Assembly (NCBI GenBank): GCA_023159155.1
Contig: JAJNNX010000013.1
Span: 558,001-622,000, forward strand
DNA length: 64,000 nucleotides
Reading direction: 5' to 3'
DNA from: Ustulina deusta
Lineage: Eukaryota; Ascomycota; Sordariomycetes; Xylariales; Xylariaceae
Shown: one piece after another, positions 21,720 through 33,133 of the stretch
Layout: the number at the start of each line of letters is the position of its first letter
Position numbering within the stretch: the first letter of the stretch is position 1
Notes under the pieces: generated by a model
Database searches by the model: none
What the model saw: only the letters and a program-made list of their open reading frames with translations
What the model was told of the DNA's origin: nothing
Translations under genes and position numbers: made by a program

Positions 21720-23564
21720 ATGGATGATACCACGACACTGGTTTCAGAGCTCCTGAGCAAGCTCGCAGAACTTGATCAGAAAGTCTGCGATTATCGTCAG
21801 GGGATGGCACAGGAGTTCCAACGGTACTCGCACCGTTTGTTGCAGGATGCGCCTGAGCATGTCTCGGTTCGTGTCGAAGAGGTGCTTGCGGAGGAGCTCC
21901 ACAACTATTCGGCATTGGGTCCTGGTTTAGTCGCGCTCGACGGTGCCTCTGCAGATCGTGTTGGTCGCTCTGATACTGAGCGACGGCCTCGATGTGGGAG
22001 GGTCTCGCCGCCCCCCATCCTCCCTCATACCTCAGGTGTCCCCCCCAATGATGTTACCTTAGGTTCACCTCCTGACCGTGATCGTGATCGTGAGTTCCAC
22101 GGTCTTTTCACACCGAGCTATCTCCCTTTACTGGAGGTCATGCAGCAACCAATCAAAACTATACCTGCCCCAACTGCTGTCTCATCACCCACCACGCCTC
22201 AAGACAATGAATCTAATGATACTCAAGAGCCATCCCCTCATGTCCAACTAGACACTACCGCACGGCAGCCGGATCCCGTCCATTGTCATACGGAAGAGAC
22301 CACGTCCTCGATAAATTCAGACGATAGTATATTGCGTACACGCAGAAGTGCATTACGCCGGTCCTCGAGCGGTTCTACGAAAGATATTCAGAGTCCGCGG
22401 CGAGTTCGTTTCGATGTCGAAGGCGAAGAAGTTCTACCCACGGTCTCCCCTCCTACCTCACCACGAATATATGAGCTCCTTACGTCATATCCACCCGAAG
22501 ACCAAGTCACGCCGACCCACGAGTCTCTTCACCACATAGTTCTCGAAGAGGAAGCCTCTATTTTGGGCAATTCTCCTCCGAGGCCAAAGAAAATATCGTC
22601 AACTGAGCGGCTGAAGGCCTTAGCCAGAAGCTCAACAGAGGATACATCTAAATGGACCGTGGTCGGTGACATACACGATGACGACGAAGAAGAGGAAGGA
22701 CTTGTTATGTTTACTTCAAAAAAGAAACCACAAGCTCCTAGTATAGAACCAGCTCTTGCGGCAGCTTTGAAAAACGGTATAGGTTCTGGCCACATACAAA
22801 GTGAACAGCCAAGAGACTTGACAGAAGAGATCCATAACAACGAAATCGTTAGCAAAGATGAAGTGGCGGATGATATACTGGAATTGACTCCTCTCAGTCC
22901 TTTCAAGGATAAAAAGAGGTTCTCACCTCCGCAAAAGGCTCAAGAAACTATACCAGAAGTGAGACCAAAGGAGGATTCAGAATTGCAGCAGATGCTTCCT
23001 AGCCAAAAAAATCTACCTAGGTCAGCTCTGCCTTTGCAATTCCACGAGGTTCCGAATTTTGAAGAGGAAGGCATGTTTGAATTTGATGACGATGAGGCGG
23101 CCTTGCAACCTCAAGCGATGAGGACAGCTCCCAAATATATTCAGGAGGAAGAGCCTGAAGTTAAAAAGCAGATCACGCCCCTTACGGGTAACTCGGCTGA
23201 AAGACTGCCCGTTACCCTTTTCTCCACGTCGCCCGCCATTCCGATCGCCAAGCCTGCAAGCCCACCGCCTGCATCACCTGCGGCATCGGTTTCGAAACAG
23301 CTAAGCACATGTGCCGGTTCATACAAGGGGAAGCCTTTTATAATAGGAGTAGTCCGTGACGAGGAGCTGCACAAGAGGGCGAATGAGATGGGCGATTTTT
23401 CCACATTTGTTGGGAGTGTCGATGGCCGAAGTGGCGTGGACGCGTCGGACAGCTACCGTCGCGATCCATATTGCTTTACCGGCACTCCAAGAAGCCTGGG
23501 CGAGCGTCTGATGGAAGAGGCGCACGCGCGCCGCATTGCAGATAATGCACGCAAACACGAGTGA
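21720..23564 (+). CDS. Conserved fungal hypothetical protein, Ser/Pro-rich with conserved C-terminal motif
   Basis: A single uninterrupted frame of 614 codons. The first ~65 residues (MDDTTTLVSELLSKLAELDQ, then KVCDYRQGMAQEFQRYSHRL) look helical and amphipathic, possibly a coiled coil. The middle 400 residues are low-complexity, rich in Ser, Pro, Thr and acidic residues, with RRSALRRSSSGS and PRRVRFDVEGEEV as possible phosphorylated or docking segments (RVRF resembles a PP1-binding RVxF motif). The last ~80 residues are compact: GSYKGKPFIIGVVRDEELHK, then GDFSTFVGSVDGRSGVDASD and FTGTPRSLGERLMEEA. I recall this C-terminal block from uncharacterised Pezizomycotina proteins but know no function. 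ATG 21720 has good context (GAACAATGG). Confidence 0.82.
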   Translation: MDDTTTLVSELLSKLAELDQKVCDYRQGMAQEFQRYSHRLLQDAPEHVSVRVEEVLAEELHNYSALGPGLVALDGASADRVGRSDTERRPRCGRVSPPPILPHTSGVPPNDVTLGSPPDRDRDREFHGLFTPSYLPLLEVMQQPIKTIPAPTAVSSPTTPQDNESNDTQEPSPHVQLDTTARQPDPVHCHTEETTSSINSDDSILRTRRSALRRSSSGSTKDIQSPRRVRFDVEGEEVLPTVSPPTSPRIYELLTSYPPEDQVTPTHESLHHIVLEEEASILGNSPPRPKKISSTERLKALARSSTEDTSKWTVVGDIHDDDEEEEGLVMFTSKKKPQAPSIEPALAAALKNGIGSGHIQSEQPRDLTEEIHNNEIVSKDEVADDILELTPLSPFKDKKRFSPPQKAQETIPEVRPKEDSELQQMLPSQKNLPRSALPLQFHEVPNFEEEGMFEFDDDEAALQPQAMRTAPKYIQEEEPEVKKQITPLTGNSAERLPVTLFSTSPAIPIAKPASPPPASPAASVSKQLSTCAGSYKGKPFIIGVVRDEELHKRANEMGDFSTFVGSVDGRSGVDASDSYRRDPYCFTGTPRSLGERLMEEAHARRIADNARKHE

Positions 23565-24873
23565 AAAATAGCCTTTCACGTCTGGTAGTTTTGACACTCT
23601 AGCAGTCTAGAGTTGTTTCACACTACAATTTGGTTGCTCTTATAGCCGTCTCTCGCTTCCCCAGTCATCCCACACCCCTGTACATTGTGCATCGCACCCC
23701 CTTTGGATTCTCGCGCCAATCGGATGGTCGGGATGTTTATAGTATCAACTAAGAGGGCTTGCGAACTACACGCTGTCGTTATGAACATAAAAACCTGCAT
23801 TAGTGACATCAATAATTAGGAGTTGTATCAGTGGTCTGTCTATACATGGGGCAAGACCCTGGCTTATTTTGGAGTTCCAGCCTTTGGGTCTTTGGGCAAT
23901 ACTAGGAAGCACTGTCTTCATTATTCGGAGAATATACTGTACACGTGTCGAGTCCACCTGACAGCATCTTTACAAGCAATGAACTTATATGTAGCCTAAG
24001 AGACTCTTACGACAGGTCCCAGCCTAGTGAACTACAATAGCGTTCTTGACACCTAGACAGCCGATGTCGGCTATTGTAAGACGGCTGGGAGGGAGGGCAG
24101 TCTGCAGTCGTCAACAAGCGAGGTATCTCGCTATAAGCCTTGGCGAAGCCCGCATACACATGCTAGAGATAGTGGTGCCTGATCTACAATCATATCAATA
24201 CTCATTGGTATATAATTAGCAACCCACTTGAGCCTCATTCTGCCTGCATGCTTGTTTGCTTGTTGGTCAGTCACATGAAATGCCGTACTGTACTGGGCAT
24301 GGGCCATCGCGTGGTTCATCGAACGACAACTGGAGGCGCCTAAAAGGATTGAAGACACGCAGTCCGAAGGATTCAGCATGCTTGTTGCTCCCTCAAGGCG
24401 CATGCGCTAAACCGGATCTCGCTACCGAGGGCGTCGACGCTGCCACAATGTTGCATCCAGCCTACAGAGCCATCAGCTGCCTGCAGCGACGGCCACTATC
24501 CCCCCCGCCCGTCCTGTTCAGGGTTGGCGTTGCAGCCGAGGGGCCGCACAACCACGAATACCCAGTGGACTCAGAATCCTCTATGAACTCGCCCCTGGCC
24601 GCGTCCGTCGTCCAGCACACCTTAATACAACAACACCTGCCATCTGCATACCTACCTGATCTGCAAATTACAAACACCTCCTCACCTTGCCAAGACTTCT
24701 CCTGTCCGCGGTATGTCGAACTGTACCCCACAAGGGCCAGGCTAATACGACATGACGTGAGGGAGCTGTCCATCATCCATCCGTATCCGGTTAATCTGCC
24801 CTTTTCTCAACACCTATTTCTCCACCGCTCCTACGATCGATAAGTGAATTCATCAGGGTTTGCCTGGTCAGCC
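23565..24873. other. Intergenic region upstream of the caspase-like fusion gene
   Basis: Tail of the 21720 gene and leader of the 24874 gene. A plus-strand frame of 195 codons (24256-24843) ends 30 bp before the next start codon; it has no family motif and is probably untranslated leader, but it is long for chance. A stop in the frame of the downstream gene (TAA 24841-24843) fixes the downstream start. Confidence 0.45.
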
Positions 24874-27800
24874 ATGACCGACTTCAACTTACCCTTCGTG
24901 ACCATTAGCTCGAGACAACCGTCCGATGAGAATGGCTTTAGCAGTGGAGATTCCGCGGTGAGATCATGCCCCGTCCTGTCGACAGGACTCGCTTGCATCA
25001 ACCGTGGCCTTGTCATCTAACATCTCCTTCTTCATTAGTATGGCTCCAGTCTGGGGGATTCGAAACCCCCCTCCGCTACGCATGATATCAGTCGGGTGAA
25101 CTATCATGTGAAGCGCCTGCCCGACTTCGCAAAGGCTTTAGAAGACGTGCGTACTCTTCATTCCATCGCATCCATGATGACCCACCTCAAACAAGGCTAG
25201 TTCGCTGACTGAGTGTTCCTAGTCGGCTGCCAGGGCATTTCCTAACCGTGGCAGTTCGCAGCGTTATAGGAACGTGTATGTTCTTCTGCTTCATTGGGAC
25301 TCGGATGACCTATTTGTGCTTCCCGAGCTCGTAGACTTAGAGGCATGTTTTCAGCACCATTACAATTTCGAGACTGAGAGGTTCACCATCCCTTCCAGCA
25401 ATGCGCACCTGGACTTGATGTTGAAGATTGGGGCTATGATAAAGGATCATGAGTCCACCGACACTTTGCTAGTCGTGTACTACGGTGGCCATGCGAGAAT
25501 AGATGAAGCACGGCAAAGTACTTGGTGTGCATCTCGGAATTCAGACTCGCCGTGGTTACAGTAAGTCGTACCCCTGCCATATTTCGTACAGTCTATTACA
25601 TACCAAGACGGACTTATGCCGTATGTTTTGAATGGAGGCTGATAGCAAAAACAAGATGGTCTGCGATTCAAACCCTGTTAGAAAGATCACTGTCAGATGC
25701 TTTAATTTTGTTAGACTGCTGTGCTGGTGCCGCGAGCGCTACGTTTCCCACCGGCAGTAGTATAACAGAGACAATCTCAGCCTCAAGTTGGGACGCTATC
25801 GCGCCGAATCCCGGAAGATATTCGTTTACCTCCACACTCCTTGAGGTTCTCCACGAATGGAAGAGAAAGACGTTTTCGGTAGCAATGCTTCATGCTGAAA
25901 TACTGGCCCGTCTGAAGCACCCCCGCCCCGAGAGACGCAATGGAAGTCACTTTGAAGCAAGGACCACACCCGTGCATTTCATGATGACCGCGAATCATAA
26001 AGCCCCCAGTATTGAGCTATGTAGGATGTCTGACGACATATTACCGCCTTCGCTTCCTTCTGAACCTGACTCGGAGCGCAATTCCTTTGTTGAAGGTCGC
26101 GCTAGCACCGAAGAAATTATCGGCTCTGAACCAAACGAAAGCGTTCCTCATGTAATGGTATCTCTTGCGCTCGAAGATGACCAAAATCTTAATATTGAGG
26201 ACTGGGAGCGATGGCTTGCAGGCGTCCCCGCTTTAGCCAAATATGTTCAAGTCCAAGGGGTGTTCAAGAGTCATTCGACACTTCTTCTACTATCATTGCC
26301 GGTCATGATCTGGGATATGCTGCCAGACCACCATGCCTGCAACTTTATAGCTTTCATCCGATCTAACAATCTTGTCGCACAAAAGCAAGGCCAAGGCCAA
26401 GGACACTGGAACCTTACCCCATCGGGCGTTGAATTAGAATCCGACCACGATTCTATATACTCGGGAACCACCACAGTTACTACGGATCACCCAGAGCTGC
26501 TTGGAGCCACAAACTGGCCCATGGTGGATCGTATATATGAAAGTATAGACAAGCCCAAGCCTCGATGGTCAGGAATCCAAGCAGAAACTATACCAGCAAC
26601 CCGACCCCCTTCAGAGAGCAATGTACAAGGTTCACCCACTTTCGTACCCCAATCATCTCTGAGAGGGAGCCAAGGCCATCTCGCCAGCGCGATGAGGAAA
26701 GTATCAAATGTTTCTATTATTCAACAACCTAACCAACCACAAACGCTCCAATTAGCTTCCAAAACGGCCAATCAACCTCCAAGCCGGCCAGTCCTTCCCG
26801 CTCATGCTGAAAACAGACTAGAGGAATATTTTGTCAATAATAATCCAAAGCCAACAGTTGCGGTGAAGGAATTTCTAGCGTCGAGCTTAGGAATAGAGAC
26901 CGCCGATATAGATGTAAGTAGTCTTTCGCTTCATACCGCATGTAACATACTCATGACGCTATTTAGAGTTGGTTCCGCCATCGCCGCGAGCAGCAGGAGG
27001 TATCCAACAAACTGCAAAGTCTGCGAATGGACGACCAAAGCCACAACCACCCTCCAAACGGCGCTCGTATGGTTTTGCCAGGCCATCTAAACAAATTGCT
27101 CGAGATATTCCCTACCAGCCAGGTTGTAGTGATCGATCTGCGACCGAGCACCGACTATCAGCGCTCACATATCCATGGCGCAATCAACTTCAGGGCCCCT
27201 GCGTCCTTCATCTCGCGTGCGTCAATGGAGATGATTGAGAAGTCTCTGACTGATGAGGCTAGTCGAAGCTCCTTCGACAAATGGTATACTAGCAAATGCG
27301 TTGTCTTCTATGACAAAGTCGTCGAATACCCCTGGGAAGCCCCCGTAGCCGAGGCCTTCTTCCAGAAGTTCAAAACCAAACACTGGCCCGGACAATGCTT
27401 CGTCCTCAAGGGTCACTACCGCGAATTTTCGCAGTCCTTTGACAAGTATATTGTTGGGACCAATACTACGGACAAGGCTACTCAATACTTAGCCAGTCTG
27501 CAGGATGTGTCATGGGAGAAGAGCGTAAGTTTTTGATATGGCATATTTCTCTTTACTTTCTGATGTCTTGAAGAATACGAACAAAAAGATAGGTGCTTTC
27601 TCATATTTAAGATCAGTCGCACTAATGTTATTCTCCTACCGATTAGAAAGATGACCACCAACGTTACGACGACTGGCTTAAACTCCTTGACGACGAGGAC
27701 AGGGTCCACACAACAGAGCTACCACCAGCGGTAAAATCAGAACGGCAACAAGCGACAGAGCGGCAGCAACAGGCACTAGAGGTCGAATTTTGGCACGCGT

Positions 27801-28351
27801 TCCCGTCTCTGTATCGACAGGCGCAGAGTCGCCAACCTGACGACAATTGGTCAGTCAAAGCGCCCTTAGTGGCACATCTCGAGCGCGGCATCGCGAAAAT
27901 GCAACACGAAGCAGGACTGTCACGTTCTTCTACCACTCCGGCATCTATCAATGAAACACGGGGTATTAGCAGCGGCGGATCCGCCAGCGGCCCGCCACAG
28001 TACACGCGGTACCCCGACGATGCCAACGACGCCAGGGGCAAGGGGTACGCGCGAAAAGAAGCAGAGGACGATTATAATAACTACAATCACCGGCAGCGGC
28101 ATCTGAATGTTTGGCAGGGCGCAGAACCAGCTCTACATAAATCCTCCTCATCATCGACGCTGAGGGGCAAATCATCTGATGAGCCGAGTCCCGGAAATCT
28201 AAATGCTTCGGCTCCCGCTCCGAATCCCACAGCTATGGGTACGGCTACAGGTTCCAGTATGGGCTCGGCACATCTTGATAGAAGGGGCCGTTCATCCATA
28301 TTTACACGGATCATACGCAGCGGACGGCCGGATACACCATCGTCCCGTTAA
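24874..28351 (+). CDS. Caspase-like / homeodomain-like / rhodanese fusion protein, function unknown
   Basis: Six exons, 24874-24957, 25039-25146, 25223-25560, 25656-26913, 26967-27524 and 27647-28351, keep frame throughout and give 1016 residues. Residues about 65-320 form a caspase-like (peptidase C14) domain: the His motif LLVVYYGGHARID has His154, and LILLDCCAGAA has the Cys pair 198/199, so a His-Cys dyad is present. A conserved-looking region (HVMVSLALEDDQNLNIEDWE onward) follows to about 410, then a Ser/Pro/Gln linker. Residues about 550-605 resemble a homeodomain: VKEFLASSLGIETADID then SWFRHRREQ, split by an intron. Residues about 630-765 form a rhodanese fold (VVVIDLRPSTDYQRSHIHGA) in which the usual active-site Cys is replaced (CVVFYDK, Asp712). 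The tail is low-complexity. ATG 24874 is the first after an in-frame TAA at 24841. Exon 4 alone carries caspase and the first homeodomain helices in one open frame, so a fusion is more likely than two genes. Substrate and role are unknown. Confidence 0.8.
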
Positions 28352-29775
28352 GCTTCGATAGTATTGCTCCCGTCCGCTCTACTCTATCTGGAACATCGAT
28401 AAGGATCGAAAATAAATCAAATAGCAGCCATAACTCTGCTAGACTACTTTCATACTATACCGGCCTGATATCGACCGCGAAACTAGCAAACCTGGTTAAT
28501 CATATCAGATGGCATGCCCTACCTCCACCAACTGATGCAAACTCTCCACAAAGCATCTTCGACTCACGCACGCAACATATACAATGAATATATATCTAAA
28601 TAAACCGATATTTCGCGGCCCAAGGAGCCAGGTCGTGTTCCACGCACTCAATATCTCCACGTTAACGGGAAAGGGGTGGGTTAGAAATACCTCAACAAAT
28701 AGAAACCTCCACCGCGTGAGGGAATTAAACCTTTTCTGGAAATTCGAAGACACAAGATGGTCAGAATACAAGGAAAGAAATTGAAGCATACATCATGATA
28801 TAGAATTTACTAAACACCACGTCAGGATGAGAGTCTCACGCATGCACATGCACATATCCCATGCCATATGACGTGGTAAAATGATGGCTCAGAGATGTCT
28901 ACAAGGAAATAACAGCGAATATTCTTGGCATCATGTAGATGGATGAGATCACCAATGAACGAATGAACAAGCAGATGATGAGATGGATAACTCAAGAAAT
29001 GGCTAGATAAACAAACACGTAAATATCTAGTCTAGGCTAAATATCGTTCATACCCACCATCCACGCGGCTACCCAAGTTTATGCTGTAGGACGTTAACGT
29101 GCTCATTTATAAATCGACGGGAGAGTCTATAAAGCGTTGCAATGCCAGAGGGGGCAGGGGGGGGATAGTAGCAGTCCTAAGTATGTATAGGCGCAGCCCT
29201 GAGCTGTTACGTTTCCTCGCCCTGAGTGAACAAATCCGTCGTTGAAGCCACTGATGACTACAAGCCTGAGGATTTAGCCTTAACCGTTCGCTACCCACGA
29301 GTGTGAACTTATTTATCTATCCAACCTAGGCACACACTACTTATCCATCGGCACAATTCGCTTTCTGTCAATTTGCGTGGTCTGGGCTCCGACTCGATGA
29401 CAACGCGAACTCGTCGTGCCAGGTCTGGATCTACTCACACAACCCAACCCATACATATGCATTCCGTCGAATCAAGAAGTCGAGGAAGCTAGGCTAGGAA
29501 TCGCCCATGTCGGCGCGAGCTTGTGCATTTCAGCGAGGAGGCGCCAGAGAACCAGGTACACTACATAGTAGCGGGACTCGCGCCCCTTTTCTTCTTCGGG
29601 TGAGGCGTGTGTCTTATAATCTACATTTTCCCACGAGGAGGATACGGGCTATCGCAACCCCAGCAATAGATACAGTCCGCTTCGGCGGCGTTGAATATAT
29701 GTACATACATACTCCATCTTCGTGAATTTTTCTGCGCGAACTAATGCGGTGGCGTTACCCGACGTCAGGTGCCTC
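28352..29775. other. Convergent intergenic region
   Basis: The fusion gene and the Zn(II)2Cys6 gene end towards each other. Only short frames are seen. The stretch 28800-29060 is rich in GATGAGATGGAT-like purine repeats (28930-29000). Nothing recognisable otherwise. Confidence 0.45.
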
Positions 29776-32700
29776 TCATCCGCTATCAACGTTTTCATTC
29801 CTTCCGCCTTGTGCGTGTACCGCGGCAGACGTACCCATGCTCGGGTCCGTATCAAGCATGTCCCAGTTAATACTTATATCGCCTGGGTTCACAAATTGGG
29901 CCTGGGCGTTCTCTCTGTTCAGAGCGGCATCGGTCCCTTTCCCCACTATGGCACTGAGACACAAGCCACCGAGTTCCCAACTCCCCATGCCCCCTTTTGA
30001 TGTCCTTGTCTGGGATGCTTCGCGGCCCGCGGTCGTGAACGGTTTTGGACCGCGGTGTCCTAAAATACTTGGTCCAATGGTCACGCCAATGCGATTCTGA
30101 TCAGCATCGACGGCGCTCTGCACAGAGTTCGAAGGTTCCGTGTTTTGAATTACATTAGGAATAGATGTTTCGTTGGGGTGGTGGTTGGAGGTTGAAGGGG
30201 GTTCAGAGCGAATAGGGAGATAGCAGAATGGCAAAGACGACCGATTCGACACGTTCGAGTCGGCCCGGAGAGAAGAATTTGACGAAGGGGTTCCGGTCCG
30301 CTGTCGTTTGTGGGCATGACCGTTGGAACTAGTGCCAACTGAAGATGACCCCAAATTCTGAGCTGGTCGAGTCCACGGTGTAGATGGCGGGGGTGCGTTA
30401 CGTAGCGTAGCCTTACCAATTGGCAGACCAGGCAGTGGAGGTTGGGCATTCGAATGCCGAGACATCCTAGTCCTAGCTAATAGGGGAACGTTATGGGATA
30501 CTGTTGTACTCAGATTCCGGCTAAGTCGAGCCACGCGAGGAAGTTGTACAATATTCTGAACACCATTCTGCTCGATGTCAAGAAGTGCTTGACGTAGAAA
30601 TGAGCGAGTGATAGAATGTGTGCGGCCAATGGCTTCCATGGCAGAGAGTAAGAAGTCAAGATTGCCCGCATTTGTTGGTGTATAATTTTCTTTGCAGAAG
30701 TACATATAGACGGAGGCGGCGCAGAACAATGATAATGCGGCCAGTGGTGTTCTCTATGCAGAATCGTCAGAACTCAGTGCGGGGGGTACTAGATTTCAAG
30801 GATAACTTACTGAACCTGAACTCAAGTGGCTTGTAAGCTTTATGATATTGACAATCTCTTGCCCGGCAGCACCGAGACGGTCTTGGCTAGTGCGTTTTGC
30901 AGATTCGGGTAGGTTGTATGTTTCAATTCTCTCAAGGGCTGCATGGTGTAGACAAATTATTGACGCGTGGAGATTTAGATTCGTATTGACGGCTGTCGGA
31001 TCACGATAGTTCTCAGGTAGTCTAAACGACTCGGGCAGAAACATAAACGCACTAGAAAGGGTATTATCGATCTCGCGGTGGCGCTTCCAGTATTCGCCGT
31101 ACTCGTAGTTCTCGGGGTTATCATTTTCTTTTGGCCGATGGGCGTGTTTCAAGATGAGGTTGAATAGATGGCACACTACCACGCTCCCGGAAAATGACGA
31201 GTAAGCGTGATCTCCTTTCAAGATATCATGAATGGTGCATGTCTCCATCGGTTCTCCACTGTGGAAAGCAGCTTCGGTCTACAAGCGAGAGGTTAGCTTA
31301 AAGGCATGAAATTCATCAAATCATCGTCCAGCTTGTTCATCGGGGACATTGAAACGTGCACCTTTTAGGAGAATATGGATTCACGTAAACCTACAGAAGG
31401 GAGGTGAGTAGTAACCTGACAACAGTTAGCCATGTTTTCTCGAAATGTTAACTTAATATAACTTACCTGCGTCGTGTCTATCAGATGTGGCCATCCTGTT
31501 GAGATAGAGCAATGGCTGTCGATGCAGAATATCCCCCAAAAGACACGGCGCCGCTCTTCGAGTTCCGCCCAATCCCGAGGGGGGATTAGGGTAGGGCTCG
31601 ATTCATCAGGAGGGGAATCTAGATGGTGAAGACCCATCATCGTGGCAAGCCGTACTGCTCGAGCACAGCTCATAGAGGCTCGAGTGAACATCACTATAGA
31701 GAGGGAAATGACCTGTTAGTAGATGCCATCCCCATAGGACATTTTGGGGGACCTGGAGAGACCAGTGGGATATAATAGCGATAAGAGTATTTGACCATGC
31801 TTCATATCCTTCCTTCAAACGATAGCCAAGTCTTCCAAAAGGGGGGAATAATGGGGTTAAAGCCAACATACTTGATTTAGCTTCGTCTGTAGCAAGGACA
31901 CACCAAGCTTGAGCATGCGCTACGGTGATGAAATGTTCACCATAACCCTTTCGCGGTCAGCAATAGCCCCAAGTTCAGGACCTTGCTATTGTGTAGATAA
32001 TATATGAGGCTATTATACATACCTTCATCTCGTCTATATCAGCATAATGTCGGGCACGCTGATAGAAAACTGCAACGTCCACGAGTCAGCAGCTTTCTTT
32101 ATTGAGAAATATGTCAATGTCTCGGGAGTACACAGAGCTTCTGAAAGAAAGGTCTAGCCAGAATAGGAGAATTATGTGGCCAGTATTGGCCGAGCTGGAA
32201 GAAAACAATGCTTGTTATGCCTCACCATCGTGATAAGCATGATACTTGGAGTCGCTATTGGAAGTGAGCGCCCATATTGCATATTGGAGACACATGGGCG
32301 GTTTCATATGAGGAGGGGAATAGAAGGCTTGTAGATAGCGACTTGGGTGGATAATAGGGGCAAACTGCTGTTGCCGCTCAAAGAAGAGTCGATTTCTAAC
32401 CGTTTTTAGCAGTGCTGGAATAGACGGGCTCGCCTAGGCCACTCACAGGTCCTCCATTACCTCAAATGGGGGTAGGGCCTCGAAGACACCCCCGAGGTCT
32501 ATCAGCTCGCCATTGAAAGTATTACTGTTGAAGTCACCCGGGGGTTGCGTGGAGGTGCTCCCTGCAAACGCCGCCGGGTCCTCATGACTAAAAGCAAACG
32601 CAGAATCATCCAAAGAGACACCTGGCGCACCACCATAGTCAATGCCTTGGAATAAGACATCTTCGGTCATGGGCGTCTCAAAAGCGTCAATATTAATGAC

Positions 32701-33133
32701 GCCAGGCGTGAGCTCTTCAGCTTCAGGAGCCACCCCAACGCCAGGAGCGGTGAGCCCAGTCCCCCCGGCTTGTCTCAGAAGGCCTTCAACTTGTGCTGTG
32801 GGTGTTCAGCTGCGGATGCTAAGGGTCTGATGTGAGAATCATTGACAAATTACCTAAGCGTTCCTCGAGCTCTTTTACGTTTTTCCGCCTGAAGGCCGGC
32901 TTCCGTCGCGACTCGGGATAGATACAATCACCGTTCACCTTGGTGCAACGTGTGCAAACAGGTTTTACCTTGTCACACCGGAGCTTTCGACTCCTGCACG
33001 TAACGCAAGACTAGAAGTGTGTGTTAGAGACCCGGTCTGTCTCTCACGCGTCATCAGGCAACAGTGGCATTACCAGGGATTCTCCAGCAGGGCCGCCCGA
33101 CGCTCCCGCGACGACGGCCGCATCTTCTGGCAT
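29776..33133 (-). CDS. Zn(II)2Cys6 transcription factor with fungal-specific regulatory domain
   Basis: Ten exons on the minus strand: 33133-33074, 33010-32854, 32795-32447, 32395-32226, 32069-32023, 31947-31872, 31693-31467, 31415-31395, 31278-30811 and 30753-29776; all joins keep frame, giving 850 residues. The binuclear zinc cluster is at the N-terminus: Cys22, 25, 32, 39, 42 and 49 in CVTCRSRKLRCDK...CTRC...DC, followed by a dimerisation-type helix (KNVKELEERL). The middle domain (about residues 190-560) is the fungal_trans type, with FAPIIHPSRYLQAFYSPP, WCVLATDEAKS, RASMSCARAVRLATMMGLHH and WAELEERRRVFWGIFCIDS. The last 250 residues are Ser/Pro/Asn-rich and probably activating. Exon 8 is a 21-nt microexon (VTTHLPS). 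Regulated genes cannot be told from sequence. The closest types I recall are Neurospora/Aspergillus C6 factors with no assigned name. Confidence 0.9.

Noticed and set aside
25040..25100. tRNA-like GGGGGATTCGAAACCCCC hairpin
   Set aside because: The loop is eight bases, no acceptor or anticodon arm fits, and the bases are coding exon 2 of the fusion gene in phase.
31606..31869. 87-codon frame with protein-like start LALTPLFPPFGRLGYRLKEG
   Set aside because: It reads through the 178-nt intron of the zinc-cluster gene; the spliced join KS-MMFTRAS matches the family and the intron has GTATGT and TATAG ends.
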